In this document: one piece after another, positions 1-10,960 of the stretch
How the letters are laid out: each line of letters starts with the position of its first letter
Position numbering within the stretch: position 1 is the first letter of the stretch
DNA from: Seriola aureovittata
Lineage: Eukaryota; Chordata; Actinopteri; Carangiformes; Carangidae
DNA: 64,000 bases
Assembly: GCF_021018895.1 (NCBI RefSeq)
Contig: NC_079375.1
Coordinates: 13,982,732-14,046,731, forward strand
Direction: 5' to 3'
Program-made: the position numbers and the translations under genes
The notes under the pieces: generated by a model
Told to the model about the DNA's origin: nothing
Seen by the model: only the letters and a program-made list of their open reading frames with translations
Database searches by the model: none

Positions 1-191
1 TCATCACAAAATAACAGCAAAAAACTCGTGTTGAGACCGCGCGGCAAAGGGGCTAAGTTGCATCTTTCTGTAATGGTAAAAAGGCAGCCGCGATTTTGGC
101 CAGTGGAATTTAGAGAGACTACACCTTTAGACTATCCCGTTTTACACAAATTATCAGACAGAAACTGAGCAACTTCAGCGTTTTCTATAGG
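1..191 (+). other. znf521: Probable 5' UTR of znf521
   Basis: This lies directly upstream of the start codon at 192. It contains one upstream ATG (73) and no recognisable TATA box, so the transcription start probably lies before the window. The stretch TTTTCTATAG at 181-190 resembles a splice acceptor two bases before the ATG, so the coding exon could in principle be preceded by a separate non-coding exon. The sequence alone cannot separate these options. Confidence 0.55.
73..168 (+). CDS. Candidate upstream ORF (31 codons) in the 5' leader
   Basis: The only ATG before the znf521 start opens a 31-codon frame ending with TGA at 166-168, 23 bases before the main ATG and in a different frame. 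Its context has G at -3 and G at +4, matching the two key positions of a strong vertebrate start site. The peptide starts MVKRQPRFWP and resembles no family I know. If this leader is transcribed, the uORF would be expected to reduce initiation at the main ATG. A chance ORF is quite possible. Confidence 0.3.
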   Translation: MVKRQPRFWPVEFRETTPLDYPVLHKLSDRN

Positions 192-231
192 ATGTCGCGC
201 CGCAAGCAAGCTAAGCCAAGATCACTGAAAG
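192..231 (+). CDS. znf521: znf521 coding exon 1: NuRD-recruitment motif
   Basis: Encodes M1-K13, MSRRKQAKPRSLK, plus the first base of the next codon. The donor AAG|GTAAGT at 231/232 is a perfect consensus. The start has A at -3. Family knowledge: MSRRKQ-x-KP N-termini are shared by FOG1, SALL, BCL11 and ZNF423/ZNF521 proteins and bind RBBP4/7 and MTA subunits of the NuRD deacetylase complex, giving these factors their repressor activity. The 13 residues match my memory of human ZNF521, which ends in SLK where ZNF423 has SVK. The exon ends in phase 1, compatible with both the 57-bp exon at 7676 and exon 3 at 14823, so the short exon can be included or skipped without a frameshift. Confidence 0.93.
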
Positions 232-1665
232 GTAAGTGATAAGCCTATGTTTGCTGGCTCTCAGAACATTTTTATTTTTAAGGGTGATGACAAGTCTAGA
301 CGAGCATGAACTGAACTTATCGCTCACTGAAATGTAACTGTCTTCCCTCTTCTTCTTCTTCCTTTTTTTTTTAACGCATTTGGAAGTGTTCTTCCTCTTT
401 TATGTTTGCGCATGAAATCGGCTGCTCATATAGCTTATAGCCCACGTACTTGGCATCGGGGGGATGGGGGAGGTGGGGGGGTTGGTCGCTTTCAGTTCAG
501 ACTGTATTGTAATGATAGTTAAAGTGCAAGGGCAGGGCATGGATCATTCAGAGAGCAACAGTGCAGCGCGACGCCGGCAAACATCTGGATGTGTTAAAGA
601 CGCTCCTGGTCGGAACTTAAGCCGTCTGATGGAATGGGGTGCAGAGTCACGTGACAGCCCCCCTCCACCCCCCCACCCCCTCGTCTGAGAAACTAAGGAG
701 GAAACATTTCGTATGTTGGGGAAAGGGAGGGCTGTGATGTGTGTGTGTGTGTGCGTGTGTGTGTGTGTGGGTGTATACAACAGTTAAACGTGAAATTAGA
801 GGTGGGATAAGTGTTGAGTGCTAATTGGACATGTTCATTAATAAGTTGTAAACATCTGGATTTATCAGTCATCAGCTCAAAGCAACAGAGTAGTGTTTAT
901 ATTTCATTAAAAAGAATATATCTTAGCACAGCATGAAAAGTATATAATGTAGAGTAGATGTATATGATTTTTGTTTTTCTTTATTTTGTTTCCGTTTCAT
1001 CTCTTTTTTTTTTTTCTTTTTTTTTTAAACAGTTGGACTGGTGGTAATTTGAGCGTGTATTTGTGTCTGAGTGTACATGTACATGTGTGAGCGGGTGAGA
1101 GAGGGAGGGGGGGGAAATAGAGACAGAATGAGAGAGAGAGAGAGAGAGAGAGCGAGCACACGCACACTTACACACACTTATTCATGCACTACTTTTCTCT
1201 GTAGCCTTTTGGTGGGGGAGCTGCTGGGTTATGGAGGTTGAGCTCCAGTTCATCTGGCAGGCATTGTATTTTGCTCAGCAAATAATTGTCCACAATTTCA
1301 CATTCCCAGCTTGTGGTCTGTGGACCCCCTTTCTCTCTACCCCTTTCGTTCTCGGAAGTCTTCATCTCAAAGGAAGATTACATGGTCTGCGGTAGTACAT
1401 TCATGCAGCCACCATTTTAAATCAATACCCAGGAGAGGGTGGAAATGTGAGTGCATGCACATCTTAAAAATTGTCACATTCTGTTTCCAGACCTGCACTG
1501 CTCTATTCACAGTAAACAGCTCTATACATAGATTTCCTATTTTCTCAGAGCAGATTGGCATTGACTTTTTTCTTTTTTTTTTGTTAGTTAGTGTGACATT
1601 TGTTATTCTCAAAAGACACATCACTTATATATAATCGTCTCCTGCCAGCATGCCTACATGCTACA

Positions 1666-1699
<34 letters not shown>

Positions 1700-2518
1700 T
1701 GTGTGTGTGTGCATTCAGGAGAACATCTGTTAAGATTTGTGTACATCTATGTGTGCGACAGAGAGGGATAGAGAGTGAGCATATCAGTATGCAAATGAAG
1801 TCAGAGTGATGACATTGTTTGTTTTGTTATTGTCTCTAAAATTTAAATTGGAAAAATGTAGCGCACAAAACATCCCGACTTTTATGTCTTCATTCCGACT
1901 GCTTCAGCGGAGCAGAAATGCAGATACGTCATAGATATTTCCCTGTTTTGGATCAGACCCAAGGAAGGCCAGGCAGATGTTATTTATTGTTCTTTGTCTA
2001 TCTGTTTCCTCAGGGACACAGATACACTTATACAGATGTCCACAATAACTTTCCTTGTCATTTTTTTTTTTTAAATAGTTCCTTGACACTGCGTTCTTCA
2101 CTCTTGTTTGTAGAAGACAGCAATTGTCATTTTCTTTGTAGACTTTTTAAAACATTATTTAAAACTAAAAGTGACATCTCTAAATTTGCATTTTTCTTCA
2201 TGTCTTCATGTGCATGTTTGTGTGTGTGTGTGTGAGCCTGTGTCTGCGTGCACTGTTATGCACTGTATGTTTTCGCGAACAGAATGGGGTTACAGAGTTC
2301 AGGTTTCACTTTTATAGGTTGTCTTCTGCTGACTTGAAGCAGTGGTCAGTGTGGACGGTGCTGTTTTTTTGTTTTTTTTTGTTTTTTTTTGTGCACAGAA
2401 AGAACACTTTGTTCTGCGGAAGGAAAAATAAATAGAAGTGCCGATGGAACATAGAGGGAAGGTAGAACGGGGCATCATGTGCGGCGTGTGAGGAACCGGT
2501 ATGGATAGTATGGACGTG

Positions 2519-2636
<118 letters not shown>

Positions 2637-2698
2637 ATGAGAAAATAATGCTGTGACAGTTGGCACTCTTTTTTTTTTCCCCCCCTTGTGTATCCTAA

Positions 2699-2783
2699 CA
2701 CGCACACACACATACATATACACACTCGCACACGCGCGCACACACACACACGCACGCACACGCACGCACACACACACACACAC
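2699..2783 (+). repeat. Compound CA/CG-rich microsatellite
   Basis: CA repeats interrupted by ATACATATA and by CGCG/CGCA steps. Inverted relative to the GT tract at 2520-2632. Confidence 0.95.
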
Positions 2784-4925
2784 CTCCTCAGTCTTGGCTG
2801 CTTGTGGGAGTCAGAGGTTATGTTTTTGGTCCCATCGAGGAAAAGGGCAACATTACAAGTCCCGTTTCAATTAAGTCTGAGAGACAGATCCGGCTACGTT
2901 ATTGCTTCGGGGAATAAATGGCACAGGACAAGACCATACATCATTCGCTTATATGCAAACACTTCACCCCAGCCACTGACATTTACTCAATCCGGAGCCT
3001 TCTACATTTCTCAACTGTAGGCACATTGTAATTTTGTTTTGATGTGCAGAGGCTTTGGGTCAGCACATTGCCTCAGTCAGTGGTGAGCAGCGAGGAAGGA
3101 GAATCTCACTCCAAATCCTGCATGTAGCGTGTGATGACTGCCACGTTGCCTGTCCTACAGCACTTCCTGAATAATGTGAGGCTGGGTTGATATTTTCATT
3201 TGGAGCACAAATGACACTCTCAAGCTTCAGTCCTGATGTGTTTATTGGCTGAAGTGGAAGTTTCCAGGTCTGTCATCTGCATATATAAATATATTTTCTG
3301 CGTCATTTACTTCAAGTACAGCGGTTGTCATGAAATCATTGCTGTGTCATGTATACCTTAAATATTTGATGTTTTTGCGGAGCTGAAATTTGTCGCCATG
3401 TGAGTGTGCTCTGGAGTTTGGCTTTGCTATACATGAAAGGAAATATTATATTTACACTTTAAATATAAACCTCACAGATCATTTATGAAAACTGGGAAGG
3501 GCATATTAAAAACAGAGTTAATATAATAAGTCTGTTTTAAGTTAAAATTCCTCTGCTCAGACACACACAGATTAGACTTGAAGTACGTTTTTATTTTCCT
3601 CTGAATAAAACTGCAACTGAAATTTGACCTGTCAAGGAAAACTAAAACAGACATGTTTTTATTTAAATCCACATTTGTCATATTTTGAAGCTTTTTCTTT
3701 TTGGAGAAAAGAAACTTGACCATGTCCGTTATGCCCTCAGATGCATAACCACTCCCCCTTTCAGTCCTGCCTTGTGTAGGTAAAAAAAAAAAAGGTGATG
3801 GCACCTTTAAGCTTGAGTGTTTTTGTGAGGAAAAAACTACTCAAAAACTCATTCAGCTCTTTATTTCAAACACACACTCTATTCAGAATGTTTAATGCTA
3901 AATGTAATAAAGGCGTCTGCTTAATTTGAACAATTTAAAATGCACAAATGTGCTATTCCTCTCTATTTTTTCTCCCCTATTAAAACGTCTACTAACAGTT
4001 GCGTCATTCCTAGTTTATAGTTAGCTGCAGTATTCCAGTCTGTTCACAATTAATGATCTGTGGCATAACACCCATTAACACTTTTCTAATGTGACACAAA
4101 AATATGGTTAGTATTATCATTAAGGAAATTATGATGGAGCCGTAGAAAAATCCCATTAGCACGGCTGTCAGTGCTCTTGACATGCGGCTCAGTGTGTTGG
4201 ACTGGGTGTCGCGGGAGCTGGCCGATATCTCTTCTTATTCCATGGCATGTGTCTCTCTTGTTGTCATGGATTGTCTGCCACATGGAGAAAGAGTTCTGAT
4301 TCAGAGACAATGATTGATTCCCACCACTGCTGCAAATGAAATTATACATCGCTGGGTTTATTTGCATCTGTCTTGTTCGCCTGTATAAATAGCACTTATA
4401 TATATATATTTTTTGAAAGCTAAATTTGCAATAATTGCATAATGGGATTATTGATTTGTGATGTTTTTTTTTATTTTTTTATATTGCTACTAGTGGAGTG
4501 CAATTTTTTTTATAATAGGTGCTCTTATGATTTGCTTACAGTACGTGGCAATATATGAAGTATTACAAATATTATGCAATGTGATTAACATGCTCCTCTA
4601 TTGCAAATTATTTATGACACTAATCACCAGTTCAAATAATGCTCATTAAGAAAGTTATTCATGTGCAGTGTGTGTCCTCCTCCCTCCCTTCCCATCCCTA
4701 ATTGAGGAGGGTTGACCTCTTGACCCGAGCTAAATTGAGTTGTAGTCCCTGTGGCGAGCGTCTCCTTCCCGGTCAGTCAGGGCGGATTACACAGCCATTG
4801 TGTTCGGCACTGTATCGTCCAAGCTGGCTGTAACCAAGCAGATGAGTCACGCATATCCAAGAACACACTCAGGGCTTTTTTTTTTTTATGTATGAGAAGT
4901 GCTGCGAGATACCCATACAGACAAG

Positions 4926-4972
4926 CGCGCACACACACACACACACACAGACACACACACATACACACAAAT
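4926..4972 (+). repeat. CA microsatellite
   Basis: Imperfect CA repeat with single-base interruptions, in intron 1. Confidence 0.95.
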
Positions 4973-5639
4973 ACGTGGCCAAACCTCTTTTAAAAGAGCA
5001 AAAGATGTACAGTATATACACACACGATTGTGTGCGTACTGTCTACACACACTCCACTCTATTCTCTTACACAGCAGGAATTCATTTGATGGATTAGGAA
5101 AGGTCCAAGCTGCTGAGTTTGTCATGTTTTGCTTATTCATGTCTATTAAATCATTAGTTTTTTTGCGGCTGTGATATTTCGTTGTCTGTGCATGTGGTGA
5201 CCAATCTGTTTCATAAATTTTGTTTTGTTTAGTACAATTTGGTTTTTTTCTATGTGTTTTGTTTTTGCTTCTTGTTTGCGCTCTCGTATCTGTAGTCAAT
5301 TAATTCATCCTGAAAAAGGAAATGTCCCGTCTTGGGGATTGTCACTCACATTATAATGACAGTTACTACGTTCATTTTTGTGTGTGGCCAGTGTGTTAAT
5401 TAGTGTGGCCTTTAATGCTGTGCCACTTGTTGTGGGATTATGTTTTTTTTTTTTCCTGCTCCGTGTTTTGAAAAATCAAAGGAGCAGTGCTGAAAAGGTC
5501 CCAAGTGTGTTTGGTATTGTATCAACAAAACGTAGCAGCATGATTACAGTTTGTCACCGACTGAATGATACACTGTACCTTGTCAAACATTAATTAACTG
5601 ATAGCAGTGACGCATTAATAACAGTGCGGACTGAGTTGT

Positions 5640-5885
5640 GTTCAGTTGAAGTTATAGTCATTATGGGGCGATCATGAGCCTGAGAGTATATTAATTAAAA
5701 CTGTCCCGCTATTTGTATTTGTACTGTGTTATGATTGTTGATCAAATGTCCAGCTAGTATGAAGCATCACAGGAGTGTGCCCTTACCTGACAGCTCACCC
5801 TCTATGATCACTCTTAGCTAGCTATTAATTATCTGGGAGACAGGTGCAAATGAGAAAAGAATTTGCACCGTGATGGAGGTTGTTT
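5640..5885. promoter_or_regulatory. Candidate conserved regulatory element with inverted repeat
   Basis: AT-rich, non-repetitive block with TATTAATTAA (5689 region), an AGCTATTAATTA segment, an E-box CAGGTG at 5841-5846 and a perfect 9-bp inverted repeat (GGTGCAAAT at 5843-5851, ATTTGCACC at 5861-5869). Motif density like this is typical of deeply conserved elements around developmental regulators, but conservation was not tested. Confidence 0.3.
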
Positions 5886-7615
5886 ACTTTAAATGACAAA
5901 ACTTTTAATAAGTTCACAGTGGTGACAAATCATCACAAACTGCCGTTATGTTTAAGTTCTTATGGCATTGTAAAATAGAATTTTCTGCCTGAACTCCCTC
6001 ATCTCACCAACAGGGATGGTAATCAAAACAAAAACTCCAGCTCCCACCACCAATCTCTGATAGAACCATGGGGGATTTATTAGGACCCCCTATCCCTAGC
6101 CCATTTAAATGATCCTAGATGCAAGGCGCTCAACAGTGCTGGAGAAACTCATTAAACTCTCAGGGCGTCAGTCACTAAGGCCTCCTTTAACAGGACAAGG
6201 TTTCTGTGTTGGCTGACGCAGTCCTCTTTGGTGGCTCTGAGGGATATACCTCCATGGTGTCCAACTATGTCTGTTCCATCACTTTTAATTGATTTAGCTA
6301 ATTAATTACCAGACCCATGACCATTCGTTTAGCATATTTCTTCAGTACATCACTTATAATTGTTACTAAGGGAAATATTTCTGATCAGATATTAATACTT
6401 GAATGAATATTGACATTTCTTTACAAAGGTTTTTTTTTTTTCTCTTTTTTTTTTTTTTGGAAGGAATTCCTCAGGAATTCAGTTTTGGCTGGACAAGGCC
6501 TGACGGTAAAACATAGTTGCTCCGTCGCTTGCCGTCTTCATAAGAAACAGCTCAACACTTTCCTCTTCATTTTTCACTGAGGTTTGACACCCTGCTTGAC
6601 ACTGACTCGTGCTCCCCTGAGGGATAGGCTTCTGCCACCATAGGATCTTGCCTTAATTATGCAAAGTACAGGATATTTTGTGTGATTTTAAAAGTGCGCC
6701 AGTTTCTGCTTTGGCAGTCACTGCCACACTCCCCTACTGGGAGGTCCTGTCAGACTCCCCCTTCCTCTTTGCCCAGGAAAATGAAAGGCTAGAAAGAAAA
6801 GACACAATGGAGAATGCATTTCAACTGCAGGGGTGGAACGCAGAGGCGTAAGAAGTCCTCAGTGAGACCCTCATTTTACATGGAACAGGTGGGAGACTCT
6901 TTTGTTCTCTTCCCGCTGTTAAAATCCATTTCATTTCTTGTCCTTGACATGCCACAAGGAATTCTCACCAGTTCCAAAAAGGCTCCAATGTAAGAGGTTC
7001 TTACCTTTTACTAAACAGAAGTCATGTTTTTCAAGGCTAGTGCTGTTGTAAAAAAAGTCAAAAGTGGACCTAATGAGCAGATCTGAGTGCTGATCAAGCC
7101 GTCACCACGTCCGCCATCCTGTTAAAGAGCAAAAGCACTTTGCAGCTGTTATGACACACAGCGTGAATATATATCTTATAAATCTTGTAATTTTCTTCTT
7201 TGCATTTAAGTTCGGATCACAGCTTTCGGAAGATACATATCTATCCTTGCGTCTACAAATCTTCTTTTAGATACCCGTCTCTTTTCACTAACCAAGGTAC
7301 TATACAAGCTTCTTACTAATGCAGTCATCAAGGTGTTTTTCACTTGGTCACTGTTGATGTCGGGAGGACGTTTCATGGGAGACGTTCATAATTCATCACG
7401 TCATTACCCAGTCCAATATGTTATTTACGTGGGTGGCTGTTTGCCTTGTTGCCAAACCTCATACATATGAAAGGCTTGCGTGGATTCCCAAACCACAGGT
7501 TGAGCTGTCGAAAGCTGTTGAAATCTCCTGGAGTTTCCATACAGAAAATCTCAATAGTAAATAATAAAAAAGAAGGAAATCTCAATGTGTCTAACTTGTT
7601 TTTCACTGTTAACTG

Positions 7616-7675
7616 TTTCTTTCCCTCTTTTTCTCTCCCCCCCCCTCCCCAACCCCCCTTCTCTTTTTCTGGCAG
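7616..7675 (+). promoter_or_regulatory. znf521: Long pyrimidine tract and acceptor of the 57-bp exon
   Basis: About 55 bases almost entirely C and T, including a C10 run, TTTCTTTCCCTC and CTTCTCTTTTTCT, run up to TGGCAG at 7670-7675. It contains several UCUU and UUCUCU elements of the kind bound by PTBP1/PTBP2. This is a strong acceptor tract and a plausible splicing-repressor platform; the protein assignment is inference from motif knowledge. Confidence 0.55.
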
Positions 7676-7732
7676 TAGAAGACAATGTGACAGAGGACCA
7701 GCACAGTCCCGGGCAGACTGCCATTCCAAGCG
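7676..7732 (+). CDS. znf521: Predicted znf521 cassette exon (57 bp, phase 1-1)
   Basis: Bounded by TGGCAG| and |GTAATG. Joined to the last base of exon 1 it reads VEDNVTEDQHSPGQTAIPS without a stop and ends on one G, exactly the phase needed to enter exon 3. The 19 residues are acidic and polar with no finger, so they would lengthen the disordered linker between the NuRD motif and finger 1. Human ZNF521 as I remember it goes from RSLK straight to DPNCK and lacks this segment; ZNF423 has RSVK followed by VEEGEASDF and a longer linker, so the exon may be ancestral to both paralogues. The donor departs from consensus at +5 and +6, which fits optional use. Supported by phase, splice sites and the paralogue resemblance, not by transcript data. 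Confidence 0.65.
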
Positions 7733-7780
7733 GTAATGCTCCATTTCATATTTCATCATTTTCGGCTGGAAAGTGGATCA

Positions 7781-7893
7781 TGTGTCTGTTTCTGTGTGTG
7801 TGTGTGTGTCTGTGTGTGCGTGTGTGTGTGTGTGTCTGTCTGTGTGTGTCTGTCTGTGTGTGTGTGTGCGCGTGTGTGTGCGCACGCGTGCCT
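7781..7893 (+). repeat. TG-rich microsatellite just after the cassette-exon donor
   Basis: Imperfect TG repeat with CTG/CTGTCTG interruptions starting about 50 bp after the donor at 7733. In RNA this is a long UG-rich tract, the binding preference of CELF proteins and TDP-43. Confidence 0.95.
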
Positions 7894-7965
7894 GTAAAAT
7901 CTTTGTTGGGTTCCGAGTGATAGAAAGTATGTGTTTCCTGTTTTTGAGGTTTTCGTACTGTAAAC

Positions 7966-8031
7966 TGCATGGTTTGCATGTGTTTTTCGAAGCGAGGGGG
8001 CCGCACTCTTGTTTATGTGTTTGTGTGCATG
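7966..8031 (+). promoter_or_regulatory. Cluster of three TGCATG (RBFOX-type) motifs
   Basis: TGCATG occurs at 7966-7971, 7975-7980 and 8026-8031, that is 233-299 bases after the donor of the 57-bp exon. UGCAUG downstream of an exon is the established RBFOX site that promotes inclusion in neurons and muscle. Part of the surrounding sequence is TG-rich, which raises the chance rate of the motif, mainly for the third copy. Confidence 0.45.
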
Positions 8032-9637
8032 CATACAGTACATGCAGGTGTGCTTATAGCTGTCCTTGTGTTCCTGTGTGTTCCTGATGTTTTTTTAGAC
8101 TCTTTGTTTCCCAACCTTCTGTATGATGTAGAATAGAGCTACCCAGATGAATGTGTCCTGTCTCCACGTGTGCCATTCACACTGGCCCTCCAGGAACAGA
8201 GCGGTAATTCAGGTCAGGCTAGCAGAAAGCCCCCTATGAATGAAGCCTGCTCCTGATGCACCACACTGTATATTTTCATTTCATTTGTCTCTGGTAAAGG
8301 TTAAGTCTCAGGTGTGGTTATTTTAAACCCGATATGGATGGTTTTGCCCAGCAGGCTGGGGACCCTGGCTACTCCTAGGCTGCCACATTAGTCCAGCATT
8401 TACCCACAGCTTTCTGAGTTCTCCTGTGTGAAATACAGGGGCTGCATGCGCCACTACAATAGATCCCAGCTTTTTCCTCCGCTGCTCATGACTGCCATAC
8501 AATTGATCAGAAAACTTTTTACATGTTTGCTCATCCCTGGAAAAAGAAGAGCAACACCTATCTGCCGCTGTGTTAATGTGTATTGATAGGTATTGGTGGG
8601 TGGTTCTGTGGAAAGAAACTGCCTCCTTAGCCCATCTAACCCCAGCTCAAGGGATGAAGGACTGGGCATAAGAGGCAGACTTGCCTCAGAGACCTCCTGT
8701 CATCCAGAGCCAAAGCAGAGCTAATGAGTGTGCCTGATTACAACGACCCCCTCAGACACACGAATCTCCCCTCTCCCCATCCCTCCACCATCTCTATCTC
8801 CAGAGTGAGGGGAGACAGCCGCCACATGATCGATGTCTGCCTGTGGAGAAATCAGGAGGGCGCACAAATTAATTTCTCACTTTCCTCATTTGACTTCGTC
8901 TGACTGATTTATTTTTTAACCCCCTCTCAGGATGCAGCTTGACGAACGGTCAATGAGAAAAGAGTTGTTTGTGGCGGTAAACTTTTAAGATGGTGTGAGA
9001 TTTCTCTTGCTGTTTGCCAATTTGTCACCTCCAACTTTATTTATTTATTTATTTTTTAAATGCTTCATCACCGCTTGTGTGTCACATGGTCTTTACCGTG
9101 ACAGCAGTAATCCATCCTTATGGTTAAACCACTGCTCAAACAAGCCCTCTTTTTCCGACGTCAAATTGAAAAGCAGTGGAAAAGCTTACCTGCTTTTCAT
9201 GCATTTGCCACTTTGACGGACACAGCCACAATTGCCATTAGGCTCCTGACAAGCTAAGGGCTTAATCAGACATGGTGTCAAGATCTGGCTCATAAGTCGA
9301 CCCCCAGTCGAGCTCTTCTGTGACTCTGCAAGCGTTCTGCAGGCCCCTGCATCCTGTTTCTCATTCATGTTTGATATGAAGCAAAGGCAAAGGAGAAATG
9401 CTAACAAAAGAGGCCTTCTACAAGATAGACAGTATTATGCATAGTATAGAAGGGCAGGAACAGTGTGATATCTGAGATTTAATGAGGCAGTGCGCTTTTT
9501 TACCCAGAGAGTGTCGAGCAGGCTTAAGATCTGCAGCTTGGCTTTACCACTGCGCTGCCTGTGTGTAATTATAACCACATGCCCTGTGCTTTTTCTTCTC
9601 TCTTATATATACATCCCTTTCTTTTTTTCTTTCTCTC

Positions 9638-9661
9638 TTTTTTTTTTTTTTTTTTTTTTTT
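9638..9661 (+). repeat. Poly-T tract (24)
   Basis: Twenty-four consecutive T at the end of a longer T/C-rich stretch that starts near 9618. Confidence 0.98.
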
Positions 9662-10429
9662 GCTCTTGGCTATGTCAGATAGAGGCTGTTTTTTTGGAAG
9701 AGGGTGTCAGCTCTGTCAAAGTGGAGTGGACTGAGGCAAATGGAAGTGCTATAGAGATCTGAAGGGGCGTCTGAGTGGCAAGGTGCCGTAGTGTAGAGTA
9801 GTGTAGCGTAGTGGTGCGGCGTACGAGACTCTGGCTCTGGCTGAGGTTGAGGCTGCCCACAGATCAATGTACTGCAGGGCTCACTACAGCAGGAAGAGGA
9901 AAGGACTCTTTCACTCTACCACTTCAGAAAATCATATTCTCTATTATTCATTTCCTTTGATGTTTTACTGCACTAATGGCATAGCAAGGCGCTCCGTTCA
10001 ATATTATCACTCCCAGTGAGAGAGCGAGTGAGACAGGGCGAGAGAGAGAAAGAGAGCATTTGGTATGTTCAAATGCTGTTTCTCATTCAACCGCTTTGAT
10101 TTCCATTCTTCTTTGTAAGCTCATATCTTTTTTTTTTTTTGGTGCAGAGATTTTAATGGCGGATGATGGCGTCTGTATACCTGTGATTATATGTGCTGCT
10201 TCCTTCATGTATCGCTCTCTGTGTTGTCTTCATTGTTTGTTCTTCTTAGTCCTCCTGTAACTGTTTGGCACCTTCTCTTTCTCTCTCTGTGCTACTCTTA
10301 TTTTTATCTCAGCATGCATCATAAAATTTTCATAAATATACTGCATGTTTTTTTTGTAACATGTAACAAGGTGGGAAATATTTTATTGTCAGCGCATCCA
10401 CTTTGAGCTTGTAATGTGTTTAGCATTTT

Positions 10430-10960
10430 AAGAGAGACGGCTTTTGACAAACACCTCTGCTAATCTGCTTTCAAATATCAAATGCATCAAAATGTTAAAC
10501 AGCAATTAGTCCTTAATATGAATCTGGGGGACTTGAAGCAGATAAATCAAATTGCATGTCTCGACCATATGAACACAGACCCCCCCCCACCTCCCCTCCT
10601 GCCATCACCACCAATGCAAATTCTTGACAATCGCTAACAATCTGGCAAGTGTCAAGCTCACAGCCTCGTCGTCGGATCATGACGTTCTTTAATGATGGGG
10701 GATCAGTGGATGTGACGGTCTAAGTGGAGAGCCCCAAATCCCATCCACACAGAGGAGGATACACTCGGAGGCACATGTGGCATTAGAATGTAGTGTGACC
10801 TATATATGGCGGGTGCTCTGCAAAAGTTTTAGATTTTTAAATAATGAGGTGCCGGCAACCGTGTGAAGGTTATTCAATCTTAATGTCCTCCTATTTCTGA
10901 CAGCCTCCCTCACTCTGATAAAGGAGCGTGCTCACCTTTGATCAGGCCCGCCAACATGTG
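10430..10960. promoter_or_regulatory. Candidate conserved enhancer block
   Basis: Mostly unique, low-repeat sequence (apart from a short C run near 10581) with closely packed homeodomain and POU-type motifs: CAATTAGT near 10503, AATCAAATTG near 10546, the octamer ATGCAAAT at 10614-10621, and CCTTTGATCA near 10935, which fits a TCF/LEF site. No open frame of note crosses it. Boundaries are approximate and conservation is untested. Confidence 0.3.
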
